From assembly GCA_951230915.1 (NCBI GenBank), contig OX579636.1:7703001-7767000 (forward strand): 64,000 nt of DNA. The letters run 5' to 3'. The notes beneath the pieces were generated by a model. It had not been told where the DNA came from and did no database searches. It saw only the letters and a program-made list of their open reading frames with translations. Below are positions 36,033 to 47,308 of the stretch, one piece after another. Numbering within the stretch: the stretch's first letter is position 1; each line of letters begins with the position of its first letter. Origin of the DNA: Antitrichia curtipendula (taxonomy: Eukaryota > Streptophyta > Bryopsida > Hypnales > Leucodontaceae). Made by a program: the position numbers and the translations under genes.

Positions 36033-36891
36033 TTAATCCCTACGGTCTCAAGGCCATTTTTTTTTTCAAAAACTACCCAAAACTATCAATTCTGATGCAT
36101 TCATGCAAGAAAAATAAAATAAAAATCTAGTAGTAGGATTTTGTACTTCACTTGTCTCAAAGTAGGGCTTTTTTTTTGGACCAGTGTCCCCCCTGCTGGC
36201 TTCATTGCAGAGGCCAGTTTTTGGAGGGATGAAGCCAGATTGGTCAGATTTTTGACAGTCAGGCGAAATTTCGCCAAAAAAAAAGCCCTGTCTCAAATCA
36301 TGTGGTAAGATTGAAAGATATTTACATTCTAAGTTGGAAAATTTTATTTTATTGAACATTGTCCTATAATTTCAAATGACTTTGACCACAATTTGTGGAA
36401 TTTTTTTGCACTGTAGACCTTGAATTTAAATTTATTGAAGAATTTAATTGAAAGCCTATAATTTTAATAAAAATAAAACAACACTTGATTTTCATTCTTT
36501 AAAAAATTGTTAGGTAGAAGTAGTTCAAAACCAAAAGAAAAACAAAATTGTTAATAGCTCTAAGATGGAATTGAAACAAACTAATTCCAATGGTGAGATT
36601 GGTTTTAGCAAGCAAACTAACCTTATCAAACTTTCTTTTATGAAAAATTGTAAAAATTGCATTTAGAATTGAATTCTAGAAATTAATTTTTCAAAAAGGT
36701 GCTCTAATTGCCCAAAAAATAAGATTGTCCATCATTTTCACATAACAAATCCAAATGGAATGAATCAAGCTATTTACATAGATAAATTTACAATCTATTA
36801 GAAACAAATATCATGATGAATATTGAGGCCACAGGAGCTTGCCCGAAATCTATTTTGTTCCTTGAGGGGACAATGGGACTTTAGGGATTAA
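36033..36891 (-). mobile_element. Nested TTAA/CCCCTAAAG MITE, reverse orientation
   Basis: TTAATCCCTACGGTCTCAAGG at left, GGGACTTTAGGGATTAA at right. Inserted at a TTAA of the forward element 35544-37975. It is itself interrupted by a 128-bp hAT-like element (36162-36289). Confidence 0.8.
36162..36289. mobile_element. hAT-like MITE with 8-bp TSD
   Basis: GTCTCAAA is present on both sides (36154-36161 and 36290-36297). The ends are TAGGGCTTTTTTTTTGG and CCAAAAAAAAAGCCCT, nearly perfect inverted repeats. An inner palindrome GGCGAAATTTCGCC adjoins the right arm. An 8-bp duplication with a TAGGG end fits hAT. Confidence 0.8.
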
Positions 36892-37214
36892 AGCTCTTAA
36901 CTATTTATTTTTTCCCTCTATAATCTTGTACCAATTTTTTTTTAATAATTTTTCAAAAAATGAAAATCATATCTTTATTTTTTGAATTTTTTCTTAGAAT
37001 CTCAACTCAATTATTCAAGATAAAATATTTCAAATTTCAAATTTCAAATTAAAATTTTAAGTGAAGAGGATTTAAAGTCTTGTAAACTAGTTTGCTACTA
37101 TGCCAAAAAAAACATGTTTTCTTCACTTTGAGCGCAATTATCTTGCAATATGTGCAGTCAAAGTTTATGAAAACACTTCTATGCATTTTCATATTAGTGT
37201 ACTCATTGACTATG

Positions 37215-37246
37215 TACCAAGAAGATGCAAACGCATCTTCTTGGTA
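37215..37246. repeat. Perfect 14-bp hairpin with 4-base loop
   Basis: TACCAAGAAGATGC, loop AAAC, then GCATCTTCTTGGTA. It directly precedes, and overlaps by four bases, the left 11-bp flank of the insert at 37254-37486. Confidence 0.7.
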
Positions 37247-37253
37247 TTAATTA

Positions 37254-37486
37254 GCCTCCCCTCATCCCTCCCAAAATCAAGAGCCATCGATTTTTTTTGA
37301 AAAAATAAAAATAGAACCCTTCTCCACCGTTGATCTTGAAAAAATAAGGGATATGAATATGAATATGAATACGGAATGGATATGGTATGAATACAGTACG
37401 GATGCAAATACGGTATGTATACGGATACAATATGGATATGGATACGGATACGGAAACAACATACGAATATGGGTTTGCATGTTGTG
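37254..37486. mobile_element. 233-bp insert flanked by 11-bp direct repeats, with GGATAY hexamer array
   Basis: GGTATTAATTA occurs at 37243-37253 and again at 37487-37497, the size of target duplication seen with Mutator-type elements or retroposition. The insert has no terminal inverted repeats that I can see. Its second half is a degenerate TATGGA/TACGGA hexamer array (about 37350-37470). Confidence 0.55.
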
Positions 37487-37975
37487 GGTATTAATTAATG
37501 CAGCTTTACAATTGTGTGATCAAATATGGAAAAAATTAATTAATTTAAGAAAATTAAAAATGCTCTTTGCATTAGAAATGACTTTTTTGAGCAATTGGTT
37601 AAAGGATGAAGATGAAGTTTTTCCTTGAAGTTTTTTCCTTACATTATCATCTCAATTTTCTAACATAATATCAAATTCCTTAGGTAGTGGAAGCCATAAG
37701 CATTTTTTCATTAAAAGTTTCAAAGTTGAAACTTCACCTTTTAGAATGATTGGAAAAAACTTATTGTACTACTTTGAGATTATGATCTTTGAGATGCTAA
37801 AAAACTAGACTTTGAGAATTGGTGGAGAAATAAAAATTCAAGTTAGGTACAAGATACCATGGTTAGAAGTTGCAAAAGATATCACAAATTTGATCACTCT
37901 ATTGCGTTTTCAACAATTGTTATTTTATGGCAGTTTTGTTCAAAAACATCCAAATAACTTTAGGGGCTAGACATA

Positions 37976-39842
37976 AATTGATTCAAAATCTTACACAAAA
38001 ATGAAGTATGGGTTGACCAAGCTAGTCACTTTACTAAAGTATGAACAATTAATCCTCTTTTTTGCATATTTGGATAATCTTCATTTGTTTTGTATAGCTC
38101 CCATGGTAAGTTTTTGAAAACATTCATCATCCATCCACTATATGCCCGCTCCTTTAAGGGTTAATAGTCTATTAGGATCATGTTGAAGAAGTCTGAGAAT
38201 AACCACATCTTGATGGTTGTATAATAAACAAGTTATAATGGAAGATTTAGTCATTTGCATTTTTTTAGGTTCAACTAAGAATTATTGCAAGAATTATAGC
38301 TAATTGTATGAAAACAATCAATCTAGTTGGTCAAATTTTTACTCTCAATGTGTGCACTCTCTACCAATTGGTTTATTTTTCATTCTTTTTGGAAAACATT
38401 TTCTTGAGATGTTCTCTAGAACATTTAAGTTCTACCATTACAACCAATGGAATTTGTTAAGTTTTCTTTTCCACTTTGCTATAATAATTAGAAAGTTCAA
38501 TTAATTCAATAATTGATTGATGTTGCAAGGTGGATGGATCTAATGATGACTTTGGATTGTCATCTACGTTTGTCCAAATCCAATAATAATTTCTTACTAC
38601 AAATCCACCAAAATGTTTTTTTATGTATAATTTATACCATAAAAAAGCATAATTATAAATATTTTGTACTTGACACAGCTACATTTACAATTCACTCTTG
38701 ATATGTTTTTAATAAGCATTTCCAAGGTGATATGACAACTCTTAGAATTCATGTTTTGAACTCATATGAATGATTTTTTTAAAATCTTGAGCTTTTGACA
38801 TAAAAGAGATCTAAGTCTATCACTTTTACTCAACATTCAAGGCTGGTACCCATTAAAGAGCATCTCCATCTTCTAACTTGCATTTTACTTTGAAAACTTT
38901 GATTACTTGAATCAAAAATGCAGGAGGTCTTTTTGGAAATTCATGGAGTATACTCAAAACTAAATAAAAAGTCCAAGTTTGGATAAGTTTTATGAGTTGA
39001 AAAAATTGTAACCATATTAATTTAAATTAGACATGTTGTGGATTACGTAGAAAAAGAAAATACAACAATGTCACTTATGGGAAAAAGTATAATGTTTGAT
39101 CAATAGGGTGATAAAATTGTGAAGGTTATTTGAAATTTTTTAATCCTTGTTTTACATGTCAAATCTAAAATTGAGGTCATGAAAAGAATATGAGGTTACT
39201 ATCCCTTACAAGGTAGGCACCCCCAAAATGGCACCTGACCTTAAAGTGCCATCTACAGGTTGTGTACATTTCCAAAATCAGTTATGTACCTATTTGGATG
39301 GAGCGCTTTCAGAAACAAACTTTGACCCTTAATAACTTTTGCATACGGTGTCCAAATGTCACGTTCTCTGGTGCGTTGGAACCTCCTTTCACTTGCCAAC
39401 AAGAACATATGAAACTTTGACCAGTCTAATAGTAGTAATTAGTCTCAATAGCAAAAAGTGTCGGTTTGGGGTGTACCCACCTTATGCATAACCACAATCA
39501 ATGTCAAAACCTTCACTATAATTTCTTTTAAGAATTTATAATGTGGTCTCCTTGATCTAGGAGTATATTTGAGGCTTATCTCCAAGAACCCTAAATACTA
39601 AAAGTCTAAGATTTACAGTGGAACATCTATGAACAAAATCTTCATTAGAAAGATTATGAACAATTTTTCTTTCAAAATTGGATTTTTGATTATAAGATCA
39701 TCTTTAATGAATATTCAACTCAAAATAATCCCTTACTACCCAAAATTGTACTTTGATAAGATTCTATTTAACTTCAAAGTTTAGTCGAAGATCAAAATGT
39801 AGTGTCTTAGGCATTTAGGGGTTAAATCAAATTTTCAAAATG
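37976..39842. other. Gene-free DNA with TTAA-element ends
   Basis: CCTTTAAGGGTTAA near 38151-38164 and GCATTTAGGGGTTAA near 39810-39825 look like right ends of TTAA elements whose left ends I could not place. No genes. Confidence 0.35.
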
Positions 39843-40068
39843 ACTAGTGTACCTTGTGCCATTGCCACAATCAAAAGAAAATTAATTTTCTAATTTTTTT
39901 ACTCATAAAATTTTCAAAATTATACAACTTTCATGCCATAGGTCTAAACGCCACAAAACAAAGCCCATGCACCCCTCTTTGCCAACAACTTTTCAATGGT
40001 ACCAAGAATATGATCGGGGGATGCACAGTTCGGGAGATCTCAACGTAACAAACAAACATCCTAACTTA
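39843..40068 (+). repeat. Dispersed repeat C, copy 3 (shortened)
   Basis: Begins ACTAGTGTACCTTGTGCC and keeps the CACAAAACAAAGCCCATGCA and GAGATCTCAACGTAACAAAC landmarks of the copies at 19427 and 20712. Confidence 0.5.
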
Positions 40069-40069
40069 A

Positions 40070-40315
40070 TCCTTAAACGACAGGCTCATAGCCGTGGAAA
40101 TCATATGTTTTGTTACCATGTGAATTATTGGATTAGAATAATACAAAAGCACTCACTGGAAGACAAACTAATGTAGTTGATCTTTCCTTTTTGCACAAAA
40201 TTGGGAGGATGAATAGTTGCACTTCTGTCCTACATGGAGAGACTCTTTGTCATTCATCGCCTAGAAAACGTCCTCGACGGCGTTTATGGGTTAATGGATG
40301 GATCCATCAATTTTG
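40070..40315 (+). repeat. Dispersed repeat B, forward copy
   Basis: Shows GGAAATCATATGTTTTG, a tract around TACCATGTGAATTATTGG, GGAGGATGAATAGTTGC and AACGTCCTCGACGGCG. Directly follows repeat C copy 3. Confidence 0.6.
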
Positions 40316-41919
40316 TAAGCAAGTGCCCAATGCTGTGATAACCCCAAAAATCAATTTATAGAGGGTTTTTTTTAATGGAAAATATGTACAGTAAGTTATA
40401 TTGCAGCCAATGGGCCCCCGACTATGCAACCAGAATTGGCATCACATTGTCTTTTGAAATTTAGGGAGAAAAGTCAAGGGAAAAAAGGATTCACCCCCTC
40501 AATATACAAACACAAGTACAAATACTTTATACATGTACCAACACAAGTACAGATATAAGTACACATTTCTGATCCCGTATTGTTTGTTGAAATGAAGATT
40601 CCAGTATATGATATATTGAAATGAGATTGAGATTCCAATCAATTGATCAGTCCTGAAAGATTGTGCATTTGAATTTTTGGTATCAGAATTTTTCTACGGA
40701 AAAATCGACCACCTGACAAAATTTGACAAATTGTACCTGTTTGAATTTATTTTGGAAATCAGCTCTGGATGGTGTTGGATTGGGCCTGCATACGATATGA
40801 GTGAGTATGTGCTCAAATACACCTCCCTACTACGGCATCATTCCACATCTGTCCGTATTATAGGGTTACCATCTGTCGGTCATTTCTAGGTGTCATGAAT
40901 ATTTTATCTACATTGCATTCATTTCATCTTCAGTTTTCCTGGGTCAGATTTTTAGGCAATTTTTTTTACTTTCCACATCCTTTTGTTTGACTACATTACA
41001 GTGTACAGCACTGTGCGGCTGTGCGGCAATTTTGACCCAAATATGGAGCCTTTCATGTGTTCCATGACTTCTATCCCCTAGCAAAAGTTTGTTTCCAAAA
41101 TAAAATAAAAACAAGCTTAGGTAGAACAAGCCAATGGAATGGGAGCACCTAAGGTATTTGCAGTTGGTCTGTAGTTCAGTTGGTACCTGCACCCATGTCA
41201 TCAATTTGGTCGACGGAAATCAATTGGGTACACTCACCCAAGCCCCAAGCCCCATTTTATAGACTACCACACCGGGATCTCGCATTCTCACCCAGTGATT
41301 TTTTTCCTTTTGCAGCTTTTCTTTTTCTTTTTCTTTTTTAAAACACAGATCAAGAAAGCCTTTACTGCAGGAAAATAGAAGTACAAAAACCCAGTCGCAA
41401 GTAACATGGGACAAAGTACTCTACGGATTAGCAAAATACAAGAGCTACAGACAAAGACTCATTCTTTTGCAATTTTATAACTACCCTACGTGAAGCCTAC
41501 GTGAAGGTCAGATTTGGCATAAATTTAATTCATTTTTGTTATTAAAAAAAAAAGGTGCCACATGTCATCTTGTGAATGGTGTGCCTTCACGTACAGTACC
41601 TTCCTATTGTTATTGCAATGATGAAACATCTATGTCAATAAATATGGATGGATGGATGGATGGACTATGTATAATGAAGATGAAATAATATTTATATTCA
41701 TCTAAAATCATATCCAATCATTCAAATATAGTGATACATTCATCCAAAAATGACAATATCACTCTACCACATAATAGATATTGGCGATTTTCCTAAAGTT
41801 TTGGTGTCATTTGAGGCCAAAAATGCTTCGAAGCATAGATTTGTTCTTTCAAGGGTTATAAATCTATAGACTTTAGGTGACATTGAAATCTTTGCAAATG
41901 TAAACTCATTATAATAGAC
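40316..41919. other. Gene-free DNA with microsatellite and possible retroposon end
   Basis: Contains (CTTTTT)n and AAGCCTTTACTGCAGG at 41310-41430, resembling 8985-9062, and a GGAT tetramer run at 41645-41664. No gene recognised. Confidence 0.4.
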
Positions 41920-42851
41920 TTAACCCCTAAAGTCCCAAGGCCATTTTCCCATCAAAAACCACTCAAAACTGCCATTTCTAGAGCAAAGTGCAAAAAATTT
42001 AATTTAATTTTTTTTTTGCATATTTAACCGTAGGATCTTGTACTAGACTAGTGTAAGAATGTGTGAAAGAAATTTCAGAAATTTTGACCGTGTAGATTGC
42101 AAGTTATTTGCATTTAAAGTGAAGGAATCTAGTTCTTTTGCACCTTGCTCAACTACTTTTTGAGGCTTTGAACCCTTTTAACTTAAAATTTTTGCTCTAA
42201 TGATTTTGAGTTTCTAATTTTATATTTTGAAGAATTGAGTTGAGAATCTAGAAAAAAGAAATTTAAAAGAAAAAACTTAGTTTTCACTCATTAAAAAATT
42301 GTTAAGTAGAAGTAGGTTCAAGATTGAAGGAAAAATTAAATCATTATTAGCTCTAAGATAGAATTGAAATTCACTAATCTCAACGGTGAGATTGTTCTAG
42401 CAAGAAATCTTGACCTTGTGAATTTTTTTTTTTAAATTGTTAAAATTGAGTTCAGAAATGAATCCTACAAGTTATTTTTTCAAAAAGATGCTCTAATTGC
42501 CCGAAAAATAAGATTGACCATAACTTTTGCATAACAAATCCAAATGGAATGAATCAAAGCTTCCCATGTAAATAAAAATAAAATATATATGAAACAAATT
42601 TTTTTAAATTTAAAATTTAAAGTTTTTTTTGGAGGATTTTTTTCTGCCCGCCGAACTAAAATTTTGGGGTTTTGTGCCATAACTTTTGCTCCCGGGCATT
42701 GATTGAAATAAAAACTACATTTTTGGAAAGCTAATGTGATTCTCTATCTTCCCAAAAAAAATTCAGAAAATCACAAAAAATATTGAGACTGTAGGAGCCT
42801 GCCCAAAATCCATTTTGTCCCCCAAGGGGACAATGGGACTTTAGGGGTTAA
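41920..42851 (-). mobile_element. TTAA/CCCCTAAAG MITE, reverse orientation, 932 bp
   Basis: TTAACCCCTAAAGTCCCAAGG at left, GGGACTTTAGGGGTTAA at right. The subterminal palindrome (TTGTCCCCCAAGGGGACAA) lies near the right end, as expected for a reversed copy. TTAA is perfect at both sides. Confidence 0.85.
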
Positions 42852-42958
42852 AAGGTGTATCATCAGGAAATTCAAGGCATGTGAATATGGTGTCAAGATG
42901 GTGCATGGAGATGCTATTAAGTTAATTTGGTGCCAATCTCCATACCAACTCAGTGTGG

Positions 42959-43158
42959 NNNNNNNNNNNNNNNNNNNNNNNNNNNNNNNNNNNNNNNNNN
43001 NNNNNNNNNNNNNNNNNNNNNNNNNNNNNNNNNNNNNNNNNNNNNNNNNNNNNNNNNNNNNNNNNNNNNNNNNNNNNNNNNNNNNNNNNNNNNNNNNNNN
43101 NNNNNNNNNNNNNNNNNNNNNNNNNNNNNNNNNNNNNNNNNNNNNNNNNNNNNNNNNN
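42959..43158. other. Assembly gap, 200 Ns
   Basis: A run of exactly 200 N. The right flank (ACTGAAAATTTC, then AGGAGTTTAGCTTCCC) matches the interior of the family-D elements at 29232 and 57219, so the gap probably lies in or next to a repeat. ORFs spanning it are artefacts. Confidence 0.98.
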
Positions 43159-43503
43159 TTACTGAAAATTTCAAGGAGTTTAGCTTCCCTTCAAAGGTGG
43201 AGGATGCTAAACTTGTCCTACAAATTGGGCCTTGTAGGGTGAATGCCGAGTAATTGTAAAAAAAAAAGCCTCACATTTTGAGCCATGCTAATTCTATGTT
43301 CTTCACCTATCCGTATAAAATGAGGGCCTACGATTGTAAATATGAACTCAAAATTTGCAAATTTTTTCATTTGTGAAAAATAAAAAAATTCAAGAATTTT
43401 TCCTTGGAATAAAATTCTTGCATTTTCACCCCGCATGGTCTACTTCATGGGATGGATTTAGCGTCTTGCCTCAAAAGCAATCGACTCTTAAAAGGTTGCG
43501 TTA

Positions 43504-44888
43504 ACCCTTAATCCTTAAACAAAAAAATGGTCACCATAGAAATCATTTGTTTTGGTACCATGTAAATTGTTGGCTTAAAAAAATGCAAAAGCATTTATTG
43601 GAAATCACACTACTTTAAAAGACCTTCCCTTTTCACACAAAATTTGGAGGATGAATAGTTGCATTTCTATCATGCGTGGAGAAATTCTTTGTCATTCATC
43701 TGTCGGGATACGTCTTCAATGTCATTTATGGGTTAAAGGATGGACTAGTGATTGCGGAAATCATCCCTTTGATTACCTTGTGAATCATTTACTGAACCCC
43801 TAAAGGACCGTGTGTGTCAAAGAGACATTGTCATAAACTGCAATTTTTAGTATGTTATTCAAAAAAATAAATTTGAAATAATTTTTTGAAATTTCAACCG
43901 TACAAAACTGAAGTAAAGTATTTTACCAAAGTGTGTAAAAAAATTGAGCCCATTTGACCACGTGGATTGAAAGATTATAATGTTTGAAGTGTAAACAAAA
44001 ACACTTTTTTTCATTCTTGCAAACCAAGGTCAGTAGACTTTGGACCCTTTTGGAGTAAAAAAATTTCTCTACATGAAAATGAGGATTTTGATCATTCACA
44101 AGTATATGATATCATGTTCACTCATGAAAAATTATAGAAACAATGGAGTCTAGCATATTCTAAATCACCTTGCAATGCAAAGAATTTAAGTGAATTGGCA
44201 ATACGCTAGTCATTTTTTGATGACTTGTTTTGCAATGAGGAAATTTTTTATTTGAAATCCAAATGGTAAATAAATAGAGACAAATATTTGGAATATGTGA
44301 AAAAAAATTCAAGAATTTTGACTTTACAATTTGCAAGATAATAGGACTCGAAGTTAGAAGAATTTTTTTTTTTCTTGAAACCACCCCAACATAGCTAACA
44401 AAGTTTGATTCCTCTTAAAATGTGATTTGACGACTAAAATTTGTTTTTTTGGACAATTGTATGCCATGTTTTATTAGTTACATACATACATGCCAAATTT
44501 CAAAAGTTTATGAGTTTTTTTGCAAAAGATTCTACAAAGATTTCCAAATTGCCAAAGCTGCCCAAAAGTTCAGGGCAACATAACTTTTGATCCAGGCACC
44601 CAATCAAAAAAAAAATTATTTTTTCATGAAGAAAGTTTCTGTTTACACAAAGTGTCCAAATTTCATGAACATCCGACCCAAAATGACTTTGTAGGAACCT
44701 ACCCGAGACTTCTCATGTACATTGAATGGACATGCACTTGGTTCTTTAGGGGTTAAAAATTTGCAAAAGCACCGCATTGGAAGTCAAACTATTATAGAAA
44801 ACCTCCCCTTTTCACATCGAATTTTTGAGGATGAATAGTTGCACTTCTATCCTACTAGAAGGATTCTCTGTCATCCATCGGACAAGGG
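43504..44888. repeat. Dispersed repeat B: second tandem pair, second unit split by a TTAA element
   Basis: Unit 1 (43504-43745) is uninterrupted and preserves the single target TTAA at 43575-43578 between TTGTTGGC and AAAAATGC. Unit 2 is split at the matching position by the element 43793-44756. Confidence 0.7.
43793..44756. mobile_element. TTAA/CCCCTAAAG-ended element, diverged subfamily 3
   Basis: Left end TGAACCCCTAAAGGACC (first base pair of TTAA changed), right end GGTTCTTTAGGGGTTAA, 964 bp. The interior is only weakly similar to the main family. A right-end fragment of a relative occurs at about 61370-61541. Confidence 0.7.
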
Positions 44889-44907
44889 TTAAGAACAGAC
44901 TACCTTA

Positions 44908-45343
44908 GAGCATCACCACGCGTCCTCCATAATGGATGGCTTGTTCAACGAGGCCTCTAAAACCGCCCCACCTGTCCTCCATATTGGATGACTAGCAACG
45001 AAGGCCGGCCTCCAAATGCGAAGCGGCTTGCAAAAGTGGGTGGTTTTGCAAGCCGGAAGCTTGGCCTCTTTGCGGCCTGCAAACATGAAGAGACAAAACG
45101 GAAACGCCTTCCCGGAACCTCGGGTGGCAACTACTGCGTTGTTTTTTTACCTCCGCGTTGAATTTTTTTCCTCCATTCTTTTTGCGGTATGCCTGTAACG
45201 GTACTTCGCTGAATTACTTACCCCCGGTGAATCAGCTTGGCCTCTTAAGAGGTCATGGGTGGGGCGTCCTGTAAAATCCGGCTTGCAAAATGGATGCCCC
45301 CCCATTTTGCAAGCCAGATTTTGTAGGACGCGTGGTGATGCTC
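44908..45343. mobile_element. Harbinger/Tourist-like MITE with TTA duplication
   Basis: Left end GAGCATCACCACGCGTCC, right end the exact inverse GGACGCGTGGTGATGCTC, with TTA on both sides (44905-44907, 45344-45346). It is 436 bp, GC-rich compared with its surroundings, with further inner inverted repeats (CTTGCAAAATGG/CCATTTTGCAAG). Confidence 0.85.
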
Positions 45344-45346
45344 TTA

Positions 45347-46726
45347 CTAAGCTTTAGGTTCAGTTAGGTTCTGTCACGCTTCGTCCCTCCCAAAGTCCCA
45401 ATTTGCGCCGGTGCAAATGACATCACCTGCCCCTTCTTCCTGTTCCCAAAACAAAATGCTCGTTGAATGTCCCCTGCACGACCAGATCCTCCATCCGTCC
45501 CTCCGTCCGTCCTCACAATTATCAACTATAGTACCGACAAAAGCAGTAAAGTGAACCTCCACTATTGGCGTCCGGAATCATGGCTGTCAGAAATTCAGAT
45601 TGCTTCCCCGGTAGTCCGGTAGACCTACTGAAAGTCTGAAACCCAGAAATTACAAAAACAACCCTACTTAACTTTAACCCCTAAACCAGGCCGCAGAGTG
45701 TACAGTTAAGTTACGGCACCCCGGAGTGATCAACCGCCTCCTCAGTAATCAGTTCGATCCACAAACCTTTCCTTTCATTAAACATATGTAGCAGTTATAA
45801 AGAATCCTATTTCCCACACTTTCAGTCCTGAACGGGAATGCTGCGTCATCCGGTCATTGGGGTGGGACTGATATAATACACACTTACCGTACGCGTCCGT
45901 CTATTTCTAACATATGGCGTAGAATCCCAGAAGCATCTGTGCCGTCAAGCTGAATAAGTTATGGGGTGCCGTGCCTTGGAAGCAAACGTAAAGGAAGGCC
46001 CAGTCGCCGTCAGTGACTGTGCATCGCAGGACCTTTCCCTGCACCATCTCGTTACGTAAGGTCGGAAGACGGAACTCACTACTGTACCGTATCCTGGAAT
46101 TCCACAGCAGCATGTTGTCTGTACTCAGCTAAAGGTGGGTCGTACTGTACTGTACACCCCATTAAACAACACTGCACCAGCTGTAGCACCTACATTGGAA
46201 CCCCAAAACCTAGATATTGATCGCGCCAGATGAACACAGTCAACACATGAGAAGCTGTGAGTTGATTTTTGGGTACACTTAGAGACAAATTATTCATACG
46301 GTGTCTAAATAATGCGCGCGTGCTAAAGTGTCTTGAAAATGTTCTTTGTAGTTGCCAGTATATGATGCAATAAAAAACAACTTAGGTGCAATAATAGTAA
46401 CTGGCTGCTCAAATGGAATTGGGTGCGCATAGCTTCTTAGGAAAAGTGACGTTGATTTCTTTTTCTGTTTTTCTGTTTTGGAGTTTGGACTTTTGGTGCA
46501 CCAACTTGACTGGGGACCGAACTGGAGATGAACAAGCTCACTAATTAATTGTTTTCAACTAGCATGGACAAATGGGGGTTGCATTAGTTAGATATTTTGT
46601 AACAGAATCGTGCAGGGAGACTTCATGTGTGTACCGCTGGCACGCGCTGCTCAAATTTTTTAGTTGCAATTAATTTTCTTTCATTTGTGTAAAATAAATA
46701 AATAAACTCCTCCAAGCCAGGGTAGC
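45347..46726. other. Unassigned single-copy-looking DNA
   Basis: More balanced base composition than the repeats around it and no internal match elsewhere in the window. No gene could be recognised. TTAACCCCTAAACC at about 45675 resembles a TTAA element end without a partner. Confidence 0.35.
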
Positions 46727-47308
46727 TTAACCCCTAAAGCCCCGCTTGTCCCTTCGGGGGACAATTTGGGTCTGGGTAGGTTCCTATTGTCTCAATTTGA
46801 AGTGAATTTTTTTGAGATTTTTTGAGGTTGTGTAGCTTTGCAAGAGCTTTGTGGATATATAATTTTTGTTTCAATCGGATGTCGGATGAAAAAGTTATGG
46901 CACAATGAGCAAGAAATGGAGATTAGCGGGCAGCACCCCCAAATTACAAAAAGTCAAAATATTTTTTTCTTGAATTTTTTTCATAAAATATTATGTTTTT
47001 ACCTATACGTGAATCTTTGATTCATTCTATTTGGACTAGGGATGAGAAAGTTATGGACAATCTTATTTTTTCGGGCAATTTAAGCATCTTCTTGAAAAAA
47101 AACTTTTTGTTCAACTTTGAATGCTAATATCTTCCAATCCGTAAGGTGAAATTTGATGAAATTTTTAGTACATGATCTCAGACAAGTTAAGTACAAGATC
47201 CTATGATTATAAATAAATAAAAAATTTGGTTTCCTTAAGTGAATACAACAGAAGTGGTAGTTTTGAGTGGTTTTTGGCAGAAAACACCCTCGGGGCTTTG
47301 GGGGTTAA
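46727..47308 (+). mobile_element. TTAA/CCCCTAAAG MITE, short (582 bp) derivative
   Basis: TTAACCCCTAAAGCCCCGC at left, GGGGCTTTGGGGGTTAA at right. Nearly the same sequence as 20088-20675, including the same internal deletion. It lies about 1.3 kb upstream of the first HMA gene. Confidence 0.85.

Larger units (their letters stand above)
35544..37975 (+). mobile_element. TTAA/CCCCTAAAG MITE, outer element of a nest
   Basis: Left end TTAACCTCTAAAGTCCC at 35544. Colinear with the 32114 copy up to 36032, where another TTAA element is inserted. After it, from 36892 (AGCTCTTAACTATTTATT) it resumes exactly where the consensus continues (AGGTATTAACAATTTAG in copy 32114). The far end, near 37950-37975 (AACTTTAGGGGCTAG), is decayed and carries no clean TTAA. 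A separate insertion sits at 37254-37486. Confidence 0.65.

Noticed and set aside
37277..37480. Tyr/Pro-rich repeat protein on the minus strand
   Set aside because: The translation only reflects the TATGGA/TACGGA hexamer array.
42898..43253. ORFs of 70-114 codons spanning the N run
   Set aside because: They are open only because Ns cannot form stop codons.
45672..45690. A TTAACCCCTAAACC string as another TTAA element
   Set aside because: No matching right end was found within about 1 kb, and the downstream sequence does not resemble the family.
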